From an uncultured Clostridia bacterium (GTDB lineage Bacteria > Bacillota > Clostridia > Oscillospirales > Acutalibacteraceae): a stretch of 37,271 nucleotides of DNA. The DNA is taken from positions 1 to 37,271 of the forward strand of contig CAMVLW010000014.1 of NCBI GenBank assembly GCA_947168445.1. The letters run 5' to 3'. The notes under the pieces were generated by a model. That model ran no database searches and was not told where the DNA came from. It was given only the letters and a program-made list of their open reading frames with translations. Positions 32,140 through 37,271 of the stretch are shown here, one piece after another. The position numbers were made by a program, and so were the translations under genes. Positions within the stretch are counted from its first letter, which is position 1; each line of letters opens with the position of its first letter.

Positions 32140-33087
32140 TTACTTGGACGCAACAACCTCACGGATAACCTTCGCAATGTGGGGCTGGGTCAGACCGAAC
32201 TCGTCAAGCAGTTCCCAAGCGGGACCGCTGTAACCGAAGCAATCCTGCACACCGATACGGGTAATCTTCACAGGGCACTCCTCGGTGACAACCTCGCTGA
32301 CAGCGTCTGCCAAGCCGCCGACAACATTGTGCTCCTCAACGGTGATGATTCTGCCGGTTTCCTTTGCCGCCTTGATGATGATGTCGCGGTCAATGGGCTT
32401 GATGGTGTGAATGTTAATCAGGCGTGCGGAGATACCCTCTGCTTCCAGTTCCCTGACCGCCTTGAGCGCTTCGTTGACGACAAGACCGGTTGCGATAACC
32501 GTCACGTCGCTGCCTTCGTGCAGGGTGATGCCCTTGCCGAGTTCAAACTCATAGGTTTCGGGGTCGTTGAAGCTGTCAATCGCCAGTCTGCCGAGACGGA
32601 TGTAAACGGGACCGTCATATTCCAGCGCCGCCTTTGTCGCCGCCTTCATTTCCCAGTGGTCGGCGGGATTGAGCACCATCATGTTCGGAATCGCGCGCAT
32701 AATGCCGATATCCTCAATGCACTGATGGGTCGCGCCGTCCTCGCCGGTGGAAATACCCGCGTGGCTGCCCGCGATTTTGACGTTCAGACGGGGATACGCC
32801 ACAGAGTTACGAATCTGCTCAAACGCTCTGCCGGTGGCAAACATCGCAAAGGAAGCCGCTACCGGGATTTTGCCGGAAGCCGCCATGCCCGCGGCAACGC
32901 CGATCATATTGCCTTCCGCAATACCGCAGTCAAAGAAGCGTTCGGGGAACGCCTTTTTAAACACGCCTGTTTTGGTTGCGGCAGCCAAGTCCGCGTCGAA
33001 TACAACAATATCCTTATTGGTTTCGGCAAGCTCGCATAAAGCCTCACCGAAGCTTTCTCTTGTTGCCTTTTTAATGATTTCAGCCAT
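32140..33087 (-). CDS. Transketolase, C-terminal subunit
   Basis: 315 aa. Pyrimidine-binding and C-terminal domains of a split transketolase: DADLAAATKTGVF, FFDCGIAEGNMIGVAAGMAASGKIP with the conserved Glu that activates thiamine diphosphate, and GSHAGISTGEDGATHQ. It pairs with the N-terminal subunit encoded upstream; the two overlap as TAATG. The enzyme shuttles two-carbon units in the non-oxidative pentose phosphate pathway. Split transketolases are common in anaerobic Firmicutes. ATG at 33087 has GGAGG upstream within the preceding gene. Confidence 0.94.
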   Translation of the reverse strand: MAEIIKKATRESFGEALCELAETNKDIVVFDADLAAATKTGVFKKAFPERFFDCGIAEGNMIGVAAGMAASGKIPVAASFAMFATGRAFEQIRNSVAYPRLNVKIAGSHAGISTGEDGATHQCIEDIGIMRAIPNMMVLNPADHWEMKAATKAALEYDGPVYIRLGRLAIDSFNDPETYEFELGKGITLHEGSDVTVIATGLVVNEALKAVRELEAEGISARLINIHTIKPIDRDIIIKAAKETGRIITVEEHNVVGGLADAVSEVVTEECPVKITRIGVQDCFGYSGPAWELLDEFGLTQPHIAKVIREVVASK

Positions 33088-33935
33088 TAGCACGAAGCCT
33101 CCAATCTGTCAAGTTCAGCCTGCAGCTCTGCGGTTGCCTGCTCATACTGTTCCTTGTTCGGGGCTGTGCCGTGCCAGCCAACCTGATTTTCCATAAAGGA
33201 AACGCCCTTGCCCTTGATGGTTTTCGCCAGAATCGCGGTGGGCTTGCCCTTGACGGTCTTTGCCTTGTCAAGCGCCGCCTTAATCTGCTCAAAGTCGTGA
33301 CCGTCGATTTTCACGACCTCAAAGCCGAACGCTTCAAACTTCTTGTCGAGCGGCTCAATGCCGGCAACCTCGTCAACGGTGCCGTCGATTTGCAGACCGT
33401 TCTGGTCAACCATCACCACAAGGTTGTCAAGCTTGTTGTGCGCAGCGAACATCGCAGCCTCCCAAACCTGACCTTCCTCTACCTCGCCGTCGCCGAGAAG
33501 GGTATATACACGATAGTCTTTCTTGTCAAGCTTTGCCGCAAGCGCCATGCCGCAAGCAGCGGAAATGCCCTGTCCGAGCGAGCCGGTGCTCATGTCGATA
33601 CCGGGAGTTTTTTTCATGTCGGGGTGGCCCTGCAGCATTGCGCCGACGTGGCGCAGCGTTGTCAGCTCATTCCAACTGAAAAATCCCTTTAGAGCCAGTA
33701 CCGCATAGAGGCTGGGGCAGCAGTGACCCTTTGACAGCACAAAGCGGTCGCGGTTTTCCCAGTCGGGGTTTTTGGGGTCAACATGCAGTTCCTTCTCATA
33801 CAGATAAGCGAAAATATCCGCCGCCGAGAGAGAGCCGCCGGGGTGTCCCGACTTTGCGTGGTAGGTGCCGAGAATGGCGCCCATTCTTGCCTTCGTTGCC
33901 AGAATTTGCAGCTGCTTGATTTCTGAACTATCCAT
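33087..33935 (-). CDS. Transketolase, N-terminal (thiamine diphosphate-binding) subunit
   Basis: 282 aa. Contains KSGHPGGSLSAADI near the N-terminus, SKGHCCPSLYAVLA, GSLGQGISAACGMAL, and the thiamine diphosphate motif GDGEVEEGQVWEA through to VDQN. First gene of the two-gene transketolase unit, with a promoter at 33998-34025 and a leader hairpin at 33956-33983. ATG at 33935 follows GGAAAGGA. Confidence 0.94.
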   Translation of the reverse strand: MDSSEIKQLQILATKARMGAILGTYHAKSGHPGGSLSAADIFAYLYEKELHVDPKNPDWENRDRFVLSKGHCCPSLYAVLALKGFFSWNELTTLRHVGAMLQGHPDMKKTPGIDMSTGSLGQGISAACGMALAAKLDKKDYRVYTLLGDGEVEEGQVWEAAMFAAHNKLDNLVVMVDQNGLQIDGTVDEVAGIEPLDKKFEAFGFEVVKIDGHDFEQIKAALDKAKTVKGKPTAILAKTIKGKGVSFMENQVGWHGTAPNKEQYEQATAELQAELDRLEASC

Positions 33936-33955
33936 TATCTAACCAATCCTTTCCG

Positions 33956-33983
33956 CAGTGCGCTAACCCTTTTGTGCGCACTG
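33956..33983 (-). other. Leader hairpin before the transketolase genes
   Basis: CAGTGCGC and GCGCACTG form a perfect 8-bp inverted repeat with a 12-nt loop, between the promoter and the Shine-Dalgarno and ending right beside the latter. It may be an operator or an mRNA-stabilising stem. Confidence 0.5.
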
Positions 33984-33997
33984 ACGCAACTATATCT

Positions 33998-34025
33998 ATT
34001 ATACACAAATCTGTTAGAAATTCAA
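33998..34025 (-). promoter_or_regulatory. Promoter of the transketolase operon
   Basis: On the minus strand TTGAAT (34020-34025) and a perfect TATAAT (33998-34003) are spaced 16 bp. Confidence 0.72.
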
Positions 34026-34075
34026 CAATCTTCAGGGCATTATTTTATTTTGTATGAAAATATCTAATATCATAC

Positions 34076-34103
34076 TTGAAACAATTGAGAAATGTGGTAT
34101 AAT
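34076..34103 (+). promoter_or_regulatory. Promoter of the coaX-birA operon
   Basis: TTGAAA (34076-34081) and a perfect TATAAT (34098-34103) are spaced 16 bp, 53 bp before the coaX-like start and divergent from the transketolase promoter. Confidence 0.75.
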
Positions 34104-34156
34104 TTATGAAGTGAGTTTTTGCTATTTTTTCAATAAAGAAAATTGAGGTGACGGTC

Positions 34157-34924
34157 ATGCTTTTGACAGCTGATGTGGGCAACACAAACATCAAGCTTGG
34201 TATTTTTGACGGAGATGAACTGCGCTATAAGCTGCGGTTTTCCACCAACGACAAAATGACCAGCGACGAGTTTGCGGTGGAGCTTTACACCTTTTTTCAA
34301 ATTTACGAAATCGACTATCACAAAATTGACGGCTCCATTATCAGTTCGGTGGTTCCCAAGGTGACCCAGCCGCTGACGGACGCGATTGAGATTGTCACCG
34401 GCGTGCACAGCCTGATTATCGGCCCGGGGCTGAAATCGGGCATGGCGCTCAAAATTGACCGCCCCGAAACCCTCGGCGGCGACATTGTGTGCGGCTGTGC
34501 CGGCGCGTATCACGAATTCGGCGGTCCGATTATCGTGATTTTCATGGGCACCGCAACAGTCATTGCCTATGTGGACGAAAACCGCAGCTATCGCGGCGGC
34601 GTGATTGCTCCGGGCGTGGGCATTTCACTTGACGCGCTGACAAGCCGAGGCGCGCTTTTGCCCGCCGTTGACCTGAAAGCGCCGCAAAAAACGATTTGCA
34701 CCAACACCGTTGACTGTATCCGCTCCGGCGTTGTCAACGGCGCGTCCTGTATGCTGGACGGTATGCTCGACCGCTTTATGAAGGAAGCGGGTCAGGAGTG
34801 CAAAATCATCGCCACAGGCGGCTTGGCGCCGCAGATTATTCAAAACTGTACCCATCAAATTTCTTTTGAAGAAAATATCATTTTGTTTGGATTGAAGTAT
34901 ATTTACAAACTCAACCAACGCTGA
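34157..34924 (+). CDS. coaX: Type III pantothenate kinase-like protein, divergent
   Basis: 255 aa, ASKHA fold. CoaX phosphorylates pantothenate, the first step of CoA synthesis. Supporting motifs: ADVGNTNIKLGIF (phosphate loop), SSVVPKVT, PETLGGD with Asp109, GTAT (131-134), and GGVIAPGVGISLDAL. Two conserved positions differ from the usual pattern: GxDR reads GGDI (Ile110 for Arg), and the D-x-GTAT motif reads FMGTAT (Phe129 for Asp). It may be a divergent subclass or an altered enzyme. ATG at 34157 with GAGGTG at 6 nt is preferred to the GTG at 34148. Neighbouring S-component and birA genes support a vitamin role. Confidence 0.85.
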   Translation: MLLTADVGNTNIKLGIFDGDELRYKLRFSTNDKMTSDEFAVELYTFFQIYEIDYHKIDGSIISSVVPKVTQPLTDAIEIVTGVHSLIIGPGLKSGMALKIDRPETLGGDIVCGCAGAYHEFGGPIIVIFMGTATVIAYVDENRSYRGGVIAPGVGISLDALTSRGALLPAVDLKAPQKTICTNTVDCIRSGVVNGASCMLDGMLDRFMKEAGQECKIIATGGLAPQIIQNCTHQISFEENIILFGLKYIYKLNQR

Positions 34925-34933
34925 GAAAAAATG

Positions 34934-34947
34934 CAACTCTCAACTCT
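34934..34947. repeat. Heptamer tandem repeat, locus D (CAACTCT x2)
   Basis: Two perfect 7-bp units, CAACTCT, follow the coaX-like stop and precede a small UUCG-type hairpin (CCGC, TTCG, GCGG). Short, and counted only because other loci in the window share the 7-bp period. Confidence 0.55.
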
Positions 34948-35027
34948 CACATGCACCCGCTTCGGCGGTTGTAAATATAATTGCGTTTCACCCGGAGAGC
35001 CGGGGAAACAGCAGGAGGTTTTTTATC

Positions 35028-35663
35028 ATGGCAAAAGTTCAAAAAAATGCAGCACCCAAGCTGTTCAAACCCGTTTTCGCGGCATTGCTCGCGGCGCTGA
35101 TTGTGCTGCTCACCTTTACGGTCGGCAGTCTGCGCATCGGTCCGCTGACGATTACGCTTAACTGTCTGCCGCTGGCAGTCGGCGCGGTGTTTCTCGGTCC
35201 GCTTTACGGCGCGATTCTCGGCTTGGTATTCGGACTGTGCAGCTTCTTCGCCAGCTTTACGTCCGCTTCTCTCACCACGGTGCTGCTGAATGTCAATCCG
35301 TTTTTGACCTTTTTGATGTGCGTTGTGCCGCGTGTTATCTGCGGCTGGGTGCCCGGACTGCTGTTCAAGGTGATGCCCAAGGACAACGAACCGAAGCGTC
35401 TGGCAAGCTCCGCTCTGTGCTGCGGACTGACCACCGTGCTCAACACCGTCGGCTTTCTCGGCTTGATGTGGGTGTTCTTCAGGGACGCCTTTGTGAGCAA
35501 CGCCGACGTCATTTCCAAGGTCGGCAACAAGCCCACCGGCAACATTTTTGTGTTTATCTTTGCGCTGGCGACCATCAACGCCGTCATTGAAATTGCTGTC
35601 AATCTGGTGCTCGGCACCGCGATTTGCCGCGCGCTGACTGCGGTGACAAAGAATAAAATCTAA
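35028..35663 (+). CDS. ECF transporter S component, probably pantothenate (PanT-like)
   Basis: 211 aa with about six hydrophobic segments. The N-terminal half, with TFTVGSLRIGPLTITLNCLPLAVGAVFLGPLYGAILGLVFGL, is the S-component pattern: it binds a vitamin and docks on a shared EcfT/EcfA module, which is not in this window. Placement right after a pantothenate kinase-like gene suggests pantothenate. Biotin is the alternative because birA follows. ATG at 35028 follows AGGAGG. Confidence 0.85.
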   Translation: MAKVQKNAAPKLFKPVFAALLAALIVLLTFTVGSLRIGPLTITLNCLPLAVGAVFLGPLYGAILGLVFGLCSFFASFTSASLTTVLLNVNPFLTFLMCVVPRVICGWVPGLLFKVMPKDNEPKRLASSALCCGLTTVLNTVGFLGLMWVFFRDAFVSNADVISKVGNKPTGNIFVFIFALATINAVIEIAVNLVLGTAICRALTAVTKNKI

Positions 35664-35676
35664 CTTTTTCGATAAT

Positions 35677-36648
35677 ATGAACAATCAAACGATTCTCGAT
35701 ATTTTGACACAGACAACTGAATATGTTTCGGGGCAGGCGCTCGCCGAGGAGTTGGGCGTGTCGCGGCAGGCGGTCTGGAAGGAAATCCAGTCGCTGCGCT
35801 CCCGCGGCTATGACATCGAATCCGTCACCAACCGCGGCTACCGGCTCGCCTCCATGCCCGATTATCTCAATTCAGCCGCGATCAAAGCGGCGCTGAACAC
35901 CAAGATTATCGGCAGCGAGCTGACGGTTCTGGATACCGTCGGCTCCACCAACGATTACCTCAAGCAGAGCGGCGCAGAAGGCTGCAAGAGCGGCACGGTT
36001 GCCGCCACACGCGAGCAGGTAAAGGGCAAAGGCAGGCTCGGCAGAACATGGCAGAGCAAACGCGACGAAAACATTGCGTTCTCCGTGCTGCTCCGTCCGA
36101 AAATGGCGCCGAATGAGGTTGCGTCCGTCACGCCCTTGACGGGCTTGGCGGTGTGCAAGGCGCTGCGCGGCTTCACCGGGCTGGACTGCCGCATTAAATG
36201 GCCGAACGACGTGATTGTCGGGCGCAAAAAGCTGTGCGGGATTCTCACCGAAATGAGCGCCGAATTTGACGCGGTGGAGTACATCATCACAGGAATCGGC
36301 ATTAATGTTGATCAAGCGGTATTTCCCGAAGAAATCGCCTACAAGGCGACCTCGCTGCTGCTGGAAACAGGCAGGCACTACGACAAAAACAAGCTGCTTG
36401 CCGCTGTGCTCAATCAGATGGAGCAGGAGTTTCTCCGCAGCAATCTGGAGTTAACGAGCGACGCGCTGGACGAATACAGCAAGTTGTGCGCCACCGTCGG
36501 CAAAAGCGTGACCTTTATGCGCGGCACGCGGCGCGTCAGCGGCATGGCGGTCGGCGTGGCGGAAAACGGCGAGTTAAAAATCATGCTGTCCGACGGCTCG
36601 GTCGTCATGGTGAACTCAGGCGAGGTTACGGCGCAGGGAATCTATTAA
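35677..36648 (+). CDS. birA: Bifunctional biotin ligase / biotin operon repressor
   Basis: 323 aa. An N-terminal winged helix (residues 1-60, SGQALAEELGVSRQAVWKEIQSLRSRGYDI) precedes the ligase domain with STNDYLK, the biotinyl-AMP loop GKGRLGRTW and KWPNDVIVGRKKLCGIL, then an SH3-like C-terminal domain ending SDGSVVMVNSGEVTAQGIY. It attaches biotin to carboxylases and, given the DNA-binding domain, represses biotin genes when biotin is plentiful. ATG at 35677 lacks a clear Shine-Dalgarno and lies 13 bp after the S-component stop, so coupling is likely. Confidence 0.95.
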   Translation: MNNQTILDILTQTTEYVSGQALAEELGVSRQAVWKEIQSLRSRGYDIESVTNRGYRLASMPDYLNSAAIKAALNTKIIGSELTVLDTVGSTNDYLKQSGAEGCKSGTVAATREQVKGKGRLGRTWQSKRDENIAFSVLLRPKMAPNEVASVTPLTGLAVCKALRGFTGLDCRIKWPNDVIVGRKKLCGILTEMSAEFDAVEYIITGIGINVDQAVFPEEIAYKATSLLLETGRHYDKNKLLAAVLNQMEQEFLRSNLELTSDALDEYSKLCATVGKSVTFMRGTRRVSGMAVGVAENGELKIMLSDGSVVMVNSGEVTAQGIY

Positions 36649-36651
36649 ATG

Positions 36652-36679
36652 CGGAATTCGGAATTCGAAATACGGAATT
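36652..36679. repeat. Heptamer tandem repeat, locus E (CGGAATT x4)
   Basis: Four 7-bp units in register: CGGAATT, CGGAATT, CGAAATA, CGGAATT, directly after the birA stop codon. Confidence 0.85.
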
Positions 36680-36693
36680 ATTTGCAAATCAAA

Positions 36694-36737
36694 AGCGTGA
36701 GCAGGTACGGAAGTTCCGTGCGGCTCACGCTGTTTTT
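36694..36737 (+). terminator. Terminator of the coaX-birA operon
   Basis: AGCGTGAGC (36694-36702) and GCTCACGCT (36723-36731) form a perfect 9-bp stem. The loop holds a second small inverted repeat (ACGGA/TCCGT), and TTTTT follows. Confidence 0.88.
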
Positions 36738-36796
36738 GCATTTATGAAGCTTTCAAGTTATCGTTATTAGGAAGCAACGGTGCGTCGCCAAAGGGA

Positions 36797-36852
36797 ATCC
36801 TTCGACTATTTCTCTATCGAGATATTTCGCTACGCGAACCGCTCAGGATGAC
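36797..36852. repeat. ATCCTTCG...CAGGATGAC interspersed repeat
   Basis: Starts ATCCTTCGAC and ends GCTCAGGATGAC, with outer arms ATCCT/AGGAT. This resembles a family of palindromic intergenic elements common in gut Firmicutes genomes, recalled from general knowledge. I see only one copy in this window. Confidence 0.5.
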
Positions 36853-36889
36853 AGCTAAAGGAAAGGCGCGGAAACGGACACAATGTATT

Positions 36890-36921
36890 CCGCGATGTTT
36901 GATTGTGCGGAAAGCGTTGCT
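36890..36921. repeat. Dispersed 32-bp intergenic repeat, copy 2
   Basis: Matches 15976-16007 at 29 of 32 positions, same strand, sharing ATGTTTGATTGTG and GCGTTGCT. The stretch from 36738 to here holds this repeat and the one at 36797, and no gene that I can support. Confidence 0.75.
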
Positions 36922-36926
36922 TTTAT

Positions 36927-37170
36927 TTGAACAAAAAAAGAACCAATAATTGGCTCTCCCTGAATAGGCTGCAATTGCCGTTGGGGGAAAACCAATATGG
37001 TTCTATAAGAAGAATAACATATACTGATGGAAAAGTCAAGATACAAAATTCAATCCACATGACGCAAATGCAGGAGAAGATGTTTAAAGCCGGGTTGATA
37101 GATGAATTCGGAAATCCACGCAAATCCAAGGACGACACCATCTATGGCAGCGTAAGGAAAGGTGCTTTTT
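36927..37170 (+). pseudogene. Possible gene remnant, AT-rich
   Basis: This stretch is more AT-rich than its neighbours. One frame reads plausibly as protein, with RRITYTDGKVKIQNS then MFKAGLIDEFGNPRKSKDD. The frame's only start lies inside the dispersed repeat at 36890, there is no ribosome site, and its 3' end runs antisense into the gene at 37171. I do not recognise the family. It may be the remains of a transferred gene. Confidence 0.25.
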
Positions 37171-37271
37171 TTATTTTATTAATGCGTTCCAGAGCTTATC
37201 GGCGGCTTGCTCTTTTGAGAGGAGCGGAAGATCGGTGACGCTCTCTTTTGTGATAAGAATCAAATGGTTGG
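37171..37271 (-). CDS. C-terminus of an unidentified gene, cut by the window edge
   Basis: Reading the minus strand from the window edge gives an open frame of 32 residues, NHLILITKESVTDLPLL followed by SKEQAADKLWNALIK, ending in TAA at 37171-37173. It has the composition of a real protein end (hydrophobic strand, acidic linker, amphipathic helix) and uses the GC-richer codons of the neighbourhood. I cannot name the family from this much. Confidence 0.5.
   Translation of the reverse strand, partial: NHLILITKESVTDLPLLSKEQAADKLWNALIK

Overview
The window is bacterial, gene-dense, of moderate GC, and fits a Gram-positive Clostridia genome, most likely an Oscillospirales-type gut Firmicute. This rests on the mraZ-rsmH-ftsL-PBP-mraY-ftsW division cluster with a PASTA-bearing class B PBP, strong AGGAGG ribosome sites, SigA-type promoters, an archaeal/eukaryote-type prolyl-tRNA synthetase, separate CpsC- and CpsD-type proteins, a type III pantothenate kinase and an ECF S component. 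The exact taxon is an inference.

Layout. (1) 65-7260, minus strand: a shortened division and cell wall cluster read mraZ, rsmH, ftsL-like, PBP, mraY, ftsW. murE, murF and murD are absent from it. A promoter with 10-bp-phased repeats precedes mraZ and a second promoter precedes the PBP. (2) 7501-12748, minus strand: a secreted beta-helix/BIG2 protein, an acetyl-CoA-type metA and proS. (3) 12900-15966, plus strand: a GH13 glycosidase and a MATE transporter. (4) 16089-17819, plus strand: an EndoU-domain lipoprotein, a small protein that may be its immunity partner, and an HPr-kinase-like protein. (5) 18067-27253, plus strand: a surface polysaccharide operon that opens with a PqqD-like protein, an S26-like peptidase and a nucleotidyltransferase, then CpsC, CpsD tyrosine kinase, GT4, a Wzy-like polymerase, GT2, LicD and a Wzx flippase. 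(6) 27459-30334, plus strand: a Cthe_2159-like lipoprotein, then metY behind a Cys-codon leader peptide. (7) 30410-33935, minus strand: HAD phosphatase, EamA transporter and split transketolase. (8) 34157-36648, plus strand: coaX-like, ECF S component, birA. (9) 36649-37271: repeat-rich edge with a possible gene remnant and the C-terminus of an unidentified minus-strand gene.

Connections. metA (Glu111, acetyl type) and metY together would make homocysteine by direct sulfhydrylation. The coaX-like gene, S component and birA form a CoA/biotin vitamin block. The HprK-like, PqqD-like, S26-like and nucleotidyltransferase genes form an uncharacterised module at the head of the polysaccharide operon and are the best candidate for an undescribed system. 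Other notable signals are the EndoU lipoprotein cassette, the Cys leader with a predicted anti-Shine-Dalgarno pairing, and five intergenic loci of tandem repeats that all have a 7-bp period but different units.
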